DNA from: Hetaerina americana
Lineage: Eukaryota; Arthropoda; Insecta; Odonata; Calopterygidae
Assembly: GCA_022747635.1 (NCBI GenBank)
Contig: JAKTNV010000005.1
Span: 33,701,792-33,765,791 of the forward strand
Direction of reading: 5' to 3'
Length of the DNA: 64,000 bases
Shown here: positions 50,722 to 62,705 of the stretch, one piece after another
How positions within the stretch are numbered: the first letter of the stretch is position 1
How the letters are laid out: the number at the start of each line of letters is the position of its first letter
Position numbers and translations under genes: made by a program
The notes under the pieces: model-generated
What the model was told of the DNA's origin: nothing
Database searches by the model: none
The model's input: the letters and a program-made list of their open reading frames with translations, nothing else

Positions 50722-51605
50722 AGGGGGTACCCATAAATAACAGGAATTCCGCAATAGATTCTTTAGGTCTCAATATATTTACATTAAATTTTGTTCACCT
50801 TCAAAGTATTCCTCATTGACCACAATATACTTCTCCAAACGATGCTTCCATTTTTCGAAACATTTCTGAAATTCATTTATCGGGATGTCCTTTAGGCTTT
50901 CTAGTGATTTTTGTTTTACCTCCTCCACAGTGTCAAAACGCTTTCCTCTCATATTCCTTGTGAGTCTGGGGAACAAAAAGAAGTCACAGGGAGCTAAATT
51001 TGGTGAGTATTTAGTGAGTGAGGGGGGTGGATAATCGATGTCATGCCGTTTTTTTGTCGAAAACTGCATCACGTAGAGGGTATTAGGAGCCGGCGAGTTG
51101 TCATGACGGAAGAACCAGTCACCTGTGTGCCAAAGATCTGCTCTAGAATTCTCTGAATTGAACTCCCTGACACTCCAGATATCTCACAGAGTTGATCAAT
51201 GGTTCTGTGATGGTCTTCACGAATGAGGGCATTGATTTTATCGACGTTGAAGGGCGGCCTGAACGGGGTTGGTCTTCAATTGACATTTCACCATTTTAAA
51301 TCGTGTAAACCAATCCTAGACTAGTTTTGCATAGGGCAGCATCACCATATGAGCATTAAGCTCATAAGCAGTCTTGAGCTTTAAAATAGTTTCCACGGCC
51401 GATTTCCCCAACAGGAAACAAAATTTCACTGCATCGCGTTGCTCTAGATAATCCGCCATCACATTTTTGGCCGAAATGAAAAGAGCTGTTAGACTTGAGT
51501 CACAGCGACGGCGCTGCTATACTGACGCCGGCCGAACAAAGGCTTCCCCCACTCTCGCTCCCCACCGCAGGTCAATTTCCGTTACTTTTGGGTTCCCCCC
51601 TCGGT
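50718..51605 (-). mobile_element. Internally deleted mariner, lineage C
   Basis: 888 bases flanked by TA. The ends form inverted repeats: cgagggggtacccataaata at the left, and the complement of acttttgggttcccccctcg at the right (to 51603). The minus-strand transposase opens [20 protein letters not shown], with a DNA-binding region interrupted by stops, and continues to GVSGSSIQRILEQIFG. It then jumps to AVFDKK and, after a break, RHDIDYPPPSLTKYSPNLAP and CDFFLFPRL. The remaining C-terminus is open (50779-51072 in part). The catalytic core between these points, with the first two aspartates, is missing; the third aspartate (APCDFF) is kept. The copy is non-autonomous. A full-length mariner would be about 1.3 kb. 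Confidence 0.88.
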
Positions 51606-51607
51606 TA

Positions 51608-51611
51608 TGCA

Positions 51612-51686
<75 letters not shown>

Positions 51687-51772
51687 ATAGATGCATATAC
51701 ATATACATATATACATACATACATACGAGTATATATATATATACTATATATATATATATACACACACATACA
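51608..51772. repeat. TA-rich compound microsatellite
   Basis: A pure TA array (to about 51671) followed by ATACATATACAT-type repeats and CACACA/CTCACG at the right edge. It abuts the outer end of mariner lineage C, so both sides of that element are TA microsatellite. Confidence 0.95.
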
Positions 51773-51829
51773 CACACTCACGCAAACCCACAAGAGAGAC
51801 AGTTATAGAACAGGTGGAGGGAAAATAAA

Positions 51830-52075
51830 TATTAAACATAATGAATAATGCCCAATTAATAGCACTTTTCCTCGATTAAAAAAAATTAATGCATATCTAG
51901 TTTCCATATACATCATCTTCAGGTCAGATCAATGTTAAAACAAGGACTTGAGTTATTTCTTGTCCTGATGACGAGACTGTAAGTAGAAGGATCTGATCTG
52001 GTTCTGAAGATAGTTTGCCTACTAGTCCAGACGAAACTCACGTACATTTTTACCCTTATTTATTTTCTCTCTGCA
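51830..52075. repeat. Imperfect inverted repeat with CTGAAGATG-type motifs
   Basis: Left side ggaaaataaatatt, then catcttcaggtcagatcaat. Right side gatctgatctggttctgaag, then gtccagacgaaactcacgta and ttatttattttctc. The two halves are roughly mirror-complementary. Each carries a CTGAAGAT...GAAAC arrangement reading outward, and cctgatgacgag lies near the centre. It is more degraded than the repeats at 42.8 kb but similar in plan. Confidence 0.45.
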
Positions 52076-55000
52076 CGTACTAAGCTGTTGGATAAACACT
52101 CAAAGCACAGGGTCGTAAAATAAAAAAGATGGAAAAAGAAATTTCATGGTGGCAGTACGAGCAAGCACCTTTTCTTTTGAAGGAGGAGTATATATGCTCA
52201 CGCATATTTTATGCGCGGAGTGATGGAGATCTGTGATTTTCTTCATTCCTGCTGTCTCACCCCCAAATCCTCGTTCCCTATAGGAAGAGATGTACACGTT
52301 AGTGTCTGAGAGATAGTGAAAGAAACGGAGAGGAGAGTGAAGTTTGTCGGAATCGTTGACAGCTGGGTGACACTTTTAATGGCCCGGGTGAAGCTCCCGT
52401 GAAGTGAACCCCAGTTTGGATTTCCGCTAGTGTCTTCGTCTTGGTAGCATTCGGGTACGCGTTAGATCCCATTCCGATTTTTATTTTATTTCAACGCCCG
52501 TTACGACACCACCGACACGACATCGTCTCAGATTCCGAAGAGATACCTTAGGAGTTCTTCGAATTCTTAAGAAGATTTCCTTCCTTCATCTTTCACGGAA
52601 CCTTAGACCACTTTGCTCGTAATTGTTTTCTTGGGAAACATCACAAAAGGGTGGAAGCATTGATAATGGTTATTTACTTTACTATCCTCTAATAAAACAT
52701 GAGTGTAGCACTGTTTAAAAAATAGATCAATGCATTAATTATTCAATTGTGTATGGTACGAATTATTTATCAAATGGGTTATTGAAATGTTTAGTTGTAA
52801 TTAGCCTTTCCGGCGAGGGAGAATTTTACGGGAGACAGTTTCACTCCTCTTAAACTCTGTTTGCATAGGAAATTGTACATAAATCTTGTACTGGTCGCTT
52901 TTTATTGTTTTTTTATCCTTGTTTGTATGTATTTTAAAAATGCCATATTGCATTATGCTGTTTTCGTTTTACATTTTTTCCATCTGTTCTCTCTCACTTT
53001 TCTACCGCAATGTTTTGATTGTACTTTGGAAGAGAATTTTTTTTCCAGCCTTAAGCACTTTTCGCATTCGCAAGAGGAGTTTCTACCCAGCTCATTGCAT
53101 TCTTTCCCGCCTTTCTCTCTTTTATCGCTGTCATTCACCAGACTTCTATTCTTCAAGGCCACTCTTTCAGCAACTTACTCCACTTAATAATCACCTCCAT
53201 ATGTATTAATACGCTTCGAGCATTTTAATACACATCATCTCACATGAACTACACTCGTAACAAGCTAAACAATAATTGTGAGAATTACTGTTTTCCGTAT
53301 TTGTTAGATATTTTTGCGGAGATCAAATGAATGATTTTTTAACTTATCACTGGGATTTTGATGGGAATAAATAAAAAAAAAATATTCATGTTTGAGCACG
53401 AAGTTCTTTTGAAATTCGAATCAATTACTGGGACTTTAGTTAATATGTTACTTTCATAAAAAGTTCTTATTCTCACGAGAGCAAATTGTTCTCATGAATG
53501 ATATCCTTCTTAATTCATCAACATCGACACAAAAACACAAAAAATAATCAATCTTATTTTTATAACACCTAGCAGGAGAGGTTCTACGTACATACTTAAG
53601 TGGTAAGAATTTTCTCTTTGCGTAAATTGACCAATTATTTTTTTTGTGTAAACACTCTCTTGACGTGGCTAATTTAAAGTCAAAATCATTAATTTTTAAA
53701 ATTTTTGAAATTTCAAGCGGCCATCGAGTTGAAAGTTGATCACGTCTTCAGTCAACTGTGATGTCCTGCAGAGAGTTGTTAACACGGAGTCCTTCCTCAC
53801 CTAAACTTTCTCCATTTCCCGCACCCAAGAGAGAGAGAGAAGGAGAGGGAGGAGTTTTTATCCCGTTCCCTCCGCAGCATCCGCTTTTTCTTTCCTACTC
53901 CCAGACAACCCTTCCTCCACTCATCCTGCTAAGCCCCGAGTCCACTCGTGCAACTCCATCCTCAAAAGGTTTACATAGCACCGACGAAGGAACTCACCGA
54001 GAATCCTCCAAATCCCCTGGGGATACGATCGCCCCACCCCTCCTTTCACCCTACCAGACCCTTTGCCATCCATCTCCCCTCACGTACTCTCCGTAAAAAA
54101 AATACCCTTCTTCCCTCTACCACACTCTCTCCCCGACAACCAACCCCCCTCCACACGTACATATAACCCTCCATACGAGATCCCCACACGTACACATTCA
54201 CGACCCCCGTCCACATTTCACTCTCTCTCTCGATCTTCCTCCTGCCCTCCTCTCATCTCACTTCCGCGAGTTCCTTAGCTGGACTCCCCTCGACAGATCG
54301 ATGGGTTGCCGCCTCAGCCAACGAAGGTCGACGCGAGCTGCATGGGTGGCGGAAAGGACCGAAGGGGGCTCCGGGGGAGCAACACTCGGTCACCCTCCCC
54401 GTAGTGGCATCTCCCCCGACACTCGTTCCTCCCCCTCCTTTTCCCACACCCACAAGTTCACCTAACGCCCGCGTCGACCCCGTAACCACCCATCCCCCTG
54501 CACGTCCGAAAGTTAAGCCCCGGTCCCCGTCCGGTACCACACCCGTGAACTCACCCCTACCCCCCTCCTCCAAAAACGCCCGCACATTTAATGCGTCTAA
54601 GTCACATCCCGAGGGACTCCACGCGAGCATAGGGCGTGTGGCATGGGCTGTCAGGACCCATTCACCCTGTTCTTCATCACGTTAACTGAGGGAGAAAAGT
54701 GATGAATAGCGCGTGGTGGAGAGGATTGTTCATTGCAATCGAAGGTTCCCTCAGAGTGAGCGTTCAGCGTTGAATTATTTCATGGAGTTGAGATATTTTT
54801 AGTAGGACGCATTGAGATTACTCTCATCACTCATGCCATCTTCAGATGTATCCTCAAGTTCACGCATGACTCGCATCAAAGTAACTCTCACGTGAAATTA
54901 TATGAAAGTCAAATGAGAGTCATTTGAATAAGATTAAAGGACAGCATTATTTCGTGCTGGTGCATATATAGAAACCGGAATGAAGTCAGAGGGTCAATTT

Positions 55001-58000
55001 TAATTCCCATGGAGGAACGTCAAGCATTGCCTTCTTGACAAAAATAAAGAGAACTATTTTGAAAACCGCTTCCATCCGTCGTGTGTTCTTACCTTGAGGT
55101 GTCATCTTGTGAAAGGATGGCACAGGATAATGAAATGCGATTTTGTCCATAACTCATGCGAAATGTAACGCGGAAACTTGAACCAAGTGGAAGGGTTTTA
55201 AGCTTGTTTTTTCTGTGTTTGGAGATAGTTCGAGAGAAAAAAGTGCACTTATTCAAGTATGTCAGTGTCATCTTCCAGTTTACGTACTTCTTTCATTTCA
55301 CTAAAGCGGTCTAATTTTCACAGTTTATGGCAGGAGAAATTAAAAATTAATAATTTTCCTTGCGCTGATAGAAAGTCCCTCCCATGTCTGATTTCTCCTG
55401 TGCAATTCCGGCTGCTAATTACTCCCAACCGTGTTTTCTGGGGACGAGATCTATGAGAGAGGAATGTGCAGATGAACAAATTTGCTATGGTTTCAACACC
55501 CTTTCTCCCGATGCAAGAGCGGGCTAGGCACACCTGGTGCACGACGTCTGTCGAATATCGTATTAGGGCGTTAGTTCTTGGTGTCTTTGAGTGAAGTAGG
55601 ACGATTACAACTGTTTCTCTTCACCCTCCTGTTTCATTCCGTTAAATTCCACAGATCGTGCTTTCCTACACCAAATAGCTCTTCCACGCACCTGTCAGCC
55701 GTCGATACTCTCCTTCCGATGAATTCTGCAACAAATTTGCAAGTTGAAGCTGAGTGAGAGTGAAGACAAATATGATTCCTCCAATTTTAAGGGCTGAGAA
55801 TACGGATGAGAAAAGAAATGTGAAAACATTCAGAGGACCAAAGTGTTCTAAGAACTAGCATGTGTTCGGTTGTTTAGACCAAGTTGTTGGTGCTGGGCTA
55901 CTAAACCACGCTATATTTATTTATTGTTTCCCGGAACAAAATAAATTATCAATTATTTTAATTTTTAATATATTGGATAATTCTTAATATTTTTCTTACT
56001 CTCGAAGATTTTATGCAGGTTTCATAGCATCATCGACGCATTAAAAATTCTGGAGATATTTTTGGAGGCGCAGATACAATTCGATTTTCATTTTAAGCCG
56101 ACCTGGCGAATCATGAAAATAAATCGAATATCGGCTGCCTACCTTCGATTTAACGACGCCGTCGGCCGTTGATGGCCGTCCCTATCCTTGGGTGGCGGTA
56201 TTTCATTCACCACTTTCGTCCCCGCTTCTCTCACGCTTTAAATCCCCCCTCCTCCCTCGGACCTCCTCCGCCCCCGCTCTTTCCCTCTTTCCTCCGCGGA
56301 GAAAGCTTCGAAGTTTGATGGCGATCGTTAAGGGCTCGTCACGCTCCGTTTAAAGTGCCCGTGTTTGGATTCTTCTCGGGGTAATTTGAATTCCATCATT
56401 TTCCACCTGCCATCCCTCAATGCACGCACAGTCATGGACCTCTTTCGACACACGTGTGTCAAAACTGGTCCTGGGATATTTGTTTTATTTTTTACTTTGA
56501 GATTTCATTTATGGCGCAAAACCGTTTTTTTAAGGAAAAAAATTTCTCCACGCTTGAAAATGTCTTTTCTTGTTACGTATTTACATAATTCAAAGCCCAT
56601 TCCTGAAATAAATTGATACAGAATCGTAATGATTTTATGTTTTAATATCGTCAAATCAGTTGCTTATCCTTTCAAATATAATTTAACGAAAGGGTTATGT
56701 GCCTTGCTCTTACATCATTGTTGAAGCTATCATCCTTAGTCTAAGACTCACACGCATATACTAAGTGCATTAAGGTTGTTTTCCATATAAGTGTAGCATT
56801 AAATATTTATATTAGAGCCTCTTTAGTTGTTATTAACTGTTATTATGCATGTCAAAAAATATTCTGCATGTAAAACTAATTGCCTGAATTACGAATTCAT
56901 TTATTAAAATCTTGACGATTATCTTTTTAAAAGGGATTTTCCATAGTTTACTGATGAGAGTTTACATTTTCAATGCTATCTGATTACATTTAAAAATAAA
57001 CACGGGAAATATATTTCTAAATAGTAATAAGTGGATGCCTTCCGGAACATGCGTAAACTTCATCAAGAATTTAACTATAAGTTTTGTTTATTCAAAGAAA
57101 CTGTGGGAGGTACAGCGAAAGTAACTTTTAACCGAGTCATCCGATAATGCACATTAGAGTATACAAATTTCAAAGTTTTGTGTACTCCTCATCGCCGGAA
57201 TTAATCTCATAAAAGTTTATTTTTCGTATAATTGCATTTAATAAGTCCTTAGGAACGATACAAAATATTTTTAATGTAATTATTAATTATTTACTCTTGT
57301 ACGATAAATAGTTGTTAAAAAATTTCCAAAATTATTGCTTTATTCAGTATAACAAGTTTCATAAATGTGAGAATAATAAAACTTTGAAAAATTTGAAACA
57401 ATAATTTCAGTTCGCAATGGTGGGAGGGCGTCCAAACACCGCTTGCGAATGAAATCCCGGAGGAGGCGAGGTGGGTCTGTGTCCTTGTTTCCCTCCTCCT
57501 AGTTAGTTCTCGGGGCTCAAGGAGCGTCGCGGGGGACGAAATATCAAAAGGATGGCTGGGAGTTTGCATATTAAAACGCGCTACCGACGAAATTGATCCC
57601 AAACGACCCGATCCCTCCCGATAAATGCCCTTCCCAAACATGGAACAACCAAAAGTAGGGTGGGGGTTAGTTTAAAAATAGCTTCACTTATGCGAGCGAG
57701 AGGACCACCTCCTAGGCACGAAGGTAGAATAGGGGAGTTGCGTTTCCTACCGTGGAGCCCTACTTTACGTTTACGAGGACCCGAAAGACGTTGTGCAGAT
57801 CCATGTGCTGCGAAGGGATCTCATTAATCCCCGCGGCCCCCTCGGGTTAATGGCTGCGTTATTGAGTGGAGTGCCTCTCGCCGTTTTACTGTATCCCCGT
57901 GCTTTACTGCATCCTCAGTTCATGAACGACGCCAACCAGCGATCGGGCTCGCGGTTCTTGAGACCTTTGAGGCGGTTCTTGAGGCCGTGAATTCAATTCT

Positions 58001-59189
58001 GAGGACAAATTTACAATTCATCCGGGTAGGCAGCATATGGATTGGATGAGACAATGGTTATCCTCAAAATTGCCTCCGTTGGGCTTCCCGCGGCTATAAT
58101 TTAGAACGAGTCCCAGCAGGCGGAAGAAAGAAGTTTTCAATCCCTAAACCTTTTAGGGAACCCTGCTGTGAAACTGCGTTTAAAATTTGTGAGGACAGGG
58201 TGAAATTTTGTGTTTGTCACGATGATTTGCTTGAGGAGCTCATAAACCGATGCCCACGGGCAGAATTCTGCGAACAATTTTCGGTCCATTCCGATGTGGG
58301 AGTTTCTGTGCCCTCTCAAAATACTTGGTATCCTCATGCCCATTTAACGACTTGCTTTCGGGTGCCGTGGCGCCAAAGCACTCACCCCCAACCAGGGAGC
58401 CATAAATACGTGGGAATCCTTCCGTCAGGTTTATGTGTGCCTCATGCATCATTGCCGTGTGCCATGAATATATCGTGTATTCCACCTCTGGCATAAATCA
58501 ATGAAAAATTCGGGGGAGAAGTTAAAGGAGATCGGCATACGAAAAAGGGAGAAATATTATGGGCAAAGACAGCAAGCCTCTAGATGCCAATAAAATAAAA
58601 AAAGAGATTTAAATTTTGGACAATTTTGATAATTCATAAAAATTCGAAGCTAATCTTATTAAAATTAGTCTGGTAAATTTTGAATGTCATCGTCAAGTGT
58701 CATCAGTCCTAAAATTGGTACGGCGTGGCTTTACACTCAATTATTCCTTCTGATAACCTCTTTGAACCTTGCAAGTTTCCTCTCTTTGACGCGGGTCATC
58801 ATTTGTTCCATTTATGTATCAAAACCGATGTAGTCAATAGTTCTTACCAAGTTCACTTTCCGTTGAAAAACTCACTTCATGAAGACACAATGGAGTCAGC
58901 ATGGCTCCTATAAGGTCATCTCATCTTCTTTAGGAAGTTAGCATCAGACTTCTTTCTTCTCCCACTCTTCTAAGAGCTTCAGTGTTATTTTTACAATCCA
59001 CCTATTCGATCCCCACCATGTCTCCTGTGAAAGCGAATTTCCAACCCTTCCAATATTCTCCTTCTTTCATGGGTGCATCACCACTACAAGGTAAGACATT
59101 CCATAGTTAAGTTATAACAAGGTGCTTCTTTATTGCCATGCTCGTATTCCCGATTGCAAACAGGCCTTCCTTCTTTTTTTAGTACGCAA
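52076..59189. other. Long stretch without supported gene
   Basis: AT-rich DNA with a C/T-rich block at about 53790-54560 and GC-rich patches at 56150-56310 and 57420-58000. Frames there (for example 54253-54630 minus, 58200-58496 plus and its minus-strand overlaps) show no domain I can name. Some overlap in opposite directions with equal openness, which argues against coding. Confidence 0.45.
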
Positions 59190-59850
59190 AACCCCTTCAA
59201 GCCACCGCTAGGGTGTATGGCAGGGGGTGAACATAAATTGTACTAATTGACCCGAATTGCCCCTGCGGTCGGACAGTGTTATTCTGATTCCTTATCGTTC
59301 TTGGAAAAAATGACTTCTTAAACATATCTGTTCTACACTTAGTCTCTCTAATTTTATTAGCATGATCTCTCCTACCGTAGTACGAAGGGGGTAATAATAC
59401 ATTTTCAGCATCACTACTAAAAAGTCGTCCTTCCAATTTATGCAAAAGATATAATCTGCAATTTAACCTTCGCTCCTTTTTCAATCTTTTCAATTCAGTT
59501 TTTAAATGATTTCGTGATTCCTAGCCTAGCTGCTCTATTATTTTGGATACGCTACTAAGTTTACAATAACAACGTTTTACAAATCTAGCTCCTCTACGCT
59601 GCACGCGATTCAATTCGGCAATTTATCCAACTTTGTGAGGATTTCAAATATTTGCAGCATATTCTAAATGAGGCCTAGCCAGCGAAATATGACATTTCTC
59701 TTTGACCTTTTCATCACATTCACCCATTAGTCTTCATATAAATCCTAATTTCTTCCAGAACGCCTTCTTTTCCAGGGCTGAATCTTTTCCAGTGAATGAT
59801 TGCCTTCCTCCTTCTTTCAACTTTGCTTATTTAGTGCCATAAATGACATA
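59190..59850 (-). pseudogene. LINE reverse-transcriptase C-terminal relic with 3' tail
   Basis: Minus-strand frame, decayed but long. The upstream part reads ALEKKAFWKKLGFI, CDEKVKEKCHISLARPHLEY, then AELNRVQRRGARFVKRCYCK, SSVSKIIEQLG, with stops where conserved W codons are expected. The open end 59493-59197 reads RLNCRLYLLHKLEGRLFSSD, LLPPSYYGRRDHANKIRETK and TDMFKKSFFPRTIRNQNN. This is the wording of the end of a non-LTR retrotransposon polymerase (CR1/L2-like group; 'RPHLEYA.. W.P', 'KRSFFPRTI..WN'). The 3' tail tcaccccctgccatacaccc matches those at 13.2 and 62.66 kb. It is 5'-truncated and dead. Confidence 0.88.
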
Positions 59851-61811
59851 AACCTCAATCTTATTCTTCCATTTGATTCCCTTATTGAAATATCCATATA
59901 GACGTATCACGAATAGACTAGGATTGCCCAAACAGGAAATTTTTTTTTAGAATCCGGGGGTTTATTAATAGCAAGAATATCAACGTAAAATTAAAAACAT
60001 CCGGGAAGTAAGATGAGACTTAAAGTTTGCAGAGAGTAATATCAACTACGTGAAAAGAAGAGGTATCGGTGACTTTAATGTGTCGTGGGCAAGCCTATCA
60101 CTTAAAATGATCATTAAATCTTTATGAGGAACACTCGTTTTTCTTTAAATTGTCGATGAAAGCACTGCCAATTTACTTAATGATGTAGCCAATTGAAGCT
60201 TTGCGTTTCCACATAAGAATGGACTTACCTTACAACTAGGTTGCGATACAGAGTAATATTATCATTTTCTCCGTAGATAATTGTATTTTTATATAAAGTA
60301 AATCCTCGTAAAGAAACGGAAAGTGCTCCTTTATGTCATAAGAATAATGATAAAGAGTTACAAAATGGAGCCGGAAACTATTTCATTTACTGAAAAGATT
60401 AATAATCGCACCTATTAAGTCATCCAGATTTTTATGGATTAAATCCGAAGTTTCTCAAAGAAATTTATAAAAAATACAATAAAGAAAGAGAAAACTCAAG
60501 AATTAAGACTATGTGCACATTACAGTATACTTAATTAGGTCCAACCGAATCAACCGTGTGCGTTAATTTTTTGGTTGAGACCCTTTCGGGTGCAAGAAGC
60601 CTATATGCGTTGTCATGACCATAGCAACTGGATATAAACCTTTCTATTTTATTTCAACACCGAAGATATCAATAAAAACTCAAACTTCTCTAGTAGGTTT
60701 CGGATTTTTGGAGATATTTAGAGGAATAGATTTTAGTGAAAGCAAAAATGTACTATACGTCTTCATTCCTCTTCATATAAATTTAGACCATAATTGAATT
60801 AAAATATTAAACAGAAAGCTAAAAAGGGTGTCATTGAATTCACCATCGGGGCAACTTCTAGTTATTTGTGGCACTTTTGGTCGTTCTCTAAACAAATATA
60901 TACTTGATAAAATACTAACTGAATTAATTTCTCCACTTTTAGACCCGATATCTCAAACCCCCTGCTTCTGTGGCTCGTGTTGCCTCACAAGAAAATTTTT
61001 CATGGGGGAAGACTCACAGCGATGTGATATAAACATGAGTCTGATTCATTTATATTACTGCTGGACACAGACCGGGTTGAGACCCTTCAGCTTTTACAGC
61101 GACTTTTAGGATAAAAATTTCATAGTCCAGAGAATGTCGACGGCCTCACCGTGGCCTCTTGAACGGACTCAAGTGTGATAGAATAATATTTTACGTCACA
61201 GTTGACAATTCCAACTGCAATCTGTAAATTTTACATTGGGTACGCGCGAAAGATGCAATGGGTCCCGTGGAACTGAGTGGTGAGATATTTGCGAGCGAGA
61301 TGGGAGGAGGCCTCAGGGTCTTTTTTTCCGAAAGAGGAAAAAAGAAGAGAGAAACAAGGGCGGGGGGAATTGCCCGGGGGAGTCATGTCTCTTCTTCTCC
61401 GCTTGAAACACGACACCAGGGCCTTCGAGAGGGAACGCCTACGTCGCGGAGGGCGAGCCCTTGTCCTCCAGTCACCCACAAGGCACACGCCCCTCACTCC
61501 GATCCCCGGTCGTCCTCCCTTTAGAACGAACGAGAGCGGGAGACAACCCCGTCCTCCCCTAAGATGCGACCGCAATGCGGTCCTTTTCCTCCTCTTGAAG
61601 GGCTGGTCGGTTTCACCACCGTGCGGACTGTTAATCACTGGAGACTTGTATTTTGGGGAGGTTTTAATTCCTGGAAGCTTTTTGGTCGACACATCTCTGG
61701 CGAGAGGGAGGCGATTTAACTGCATCTACATCTATACAGTGCCTCTCAAATCGCAACAAGAGCTTGTGGCGTTGATACACAAGCCATTTATGTATAAATA
61801 TATACATGAGT

Positions 61812-61812
<1 letters not shown>
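59851..61812. other. Unassigned DNA with one GC-rich block
   Basis: AT-rich from 59.85 to 61.2 kb. A GC-rich block at about 61260-61730 has overlapping long frames on both strands (61277-62023 plus, 61231-61725 minus). Both are of arginine/proline-rich composition without domains, and the plus frame runs into TA repeat. Confidence 0.45.

Positions 61813-61880
<68 letters not shown>
61813..61880. repeat. (TA)n microsatellite
   Basis: A pure TA array directly to the left of the 61-base motif. Confidence 0.95.
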
Positions 61881-61883
<3 letters not shown>

Positions 61884-61888
61884 AACAC

Positions 61889-61942
61889 ATTCAAACACGA
61901 AATCCCGCCAAACGGCGAACAAATACTCATTTATATAGAAAC

Positions 61943-61949
<7 letters not shown>
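61889..61949 (+). repeat. 61-base motif repeated from 30.1 kb (copy 2)
   Basis: Same motif as at 30131-30191 (56 of 61 identical, core cccgccaaacggcgaacaaa). Here it stands alone between two long TA arrays. In one plus-strand frame both copies read [17 protein letters not shown], so it may be a coding vestige of a mobile element. The short length does not allow a decision. Confidence 0.85.

Positions 61950-62004
<55 letters not shown>
61946..62004. repeat. (TA)n microsatellite
   Basis: A pure TA array continuing directly from the end of the 61-base motif (agatata, then TATATA). Confidence 0.95.
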
Positions 62005-62011
<7 letters not shown>

Positions 62012-62575
62012 GTATTTATGTGAGTTTGACTACTTCCACCAAAACGTTCAGGTAGGACTTGTGATATTGTTATGTTAGCTACAGGCATTAAATATAGTAA
62101 TCATTGTATTTCCAATATTTGATGCAGTGCTCGAAGATTGTTTTAACTCCCATTGTTGCTACAACATTAACTTTTTGAAACCTCTTGACATAATTTCCGT
62201 TCAAATTGAATCAACTTGGTATTGAATTCGGTTACAATCAATCAATTACGAGTCATTTCCTGAGTGTATCTGTTACTAACCAATATTTTCTATCCACGCC
62301 TAATGGTTAATTAAAAATAGATTTTCGTCGAATGGTTGTCAAAGTTTGCATAAATATCTCCTACTCCTGATACCGTGTGCAGATAATTGTTGGCAGAGAA
62401 ATAAGTTGGCATTGGACGCCATTTTATTCAATATTATCCGTTAAAAATAGGTATTTAGAATGAACGTATGAGAACGTAAAATGCAGTGTTTGGGAAAACT
62501 TTCCTCTGATTTCCGATAGGAGGTATACACTTTTCAAGGTGGAGTGCTACAAAAAATACCACTTTGATCGAAACT
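62005..62575. other. No recognisable feature
   Basis: Unique AT-rich sequence. No ORF or repeat is supported. Confidence 0.5.
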
Positions 62576-62705
62576 AATTTTTTTTCCACGAGCAATAAGG
62601 GATCAGAATAACATTGTCCCACTGCGGTAAGGTAATATTCGGGTCAAAATTAGTCTGGTGTGACCCCCTGCCACACATCCTAGCGGTGATTTGCAGGGCA
62701 GCAAA
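62576..62705 (+). mobile_element. LINE 3'-end fragment
   Basis: Plus-strand copy of the end of the 59.2-kb LINE. The order ttttccacgagcaataaggg, atcagaataacattgtccca, ttcgggtcaaaatta and tgaccccctgccacacatcc aligns with the 59.2-kb copy over about 110 bases in the opposite orientation. The first codons still read FFPRAIRDQNN-like. It is strongly 5'-truncated. Confidence 0.82.

Noticed and set aside
53758..54685. Proline-rich frames on plus and a 125-codon frame on minus
   Set aside because: Polypyrimidine composition explains both, and no splice-supported exon structure was seen.
57793..58496. Opposed frames at 57.8-58.5 kb
   Set aside because: Both strands are equally open in short pieces, with no domain and no repeat match.
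61231..62023. Long frames on both strands at 61.2-62.0 kb
   Set aside because: Opposed open frames in a GC-rich block with basic, proline-rich composition. The plus frame extends into TA repeat.
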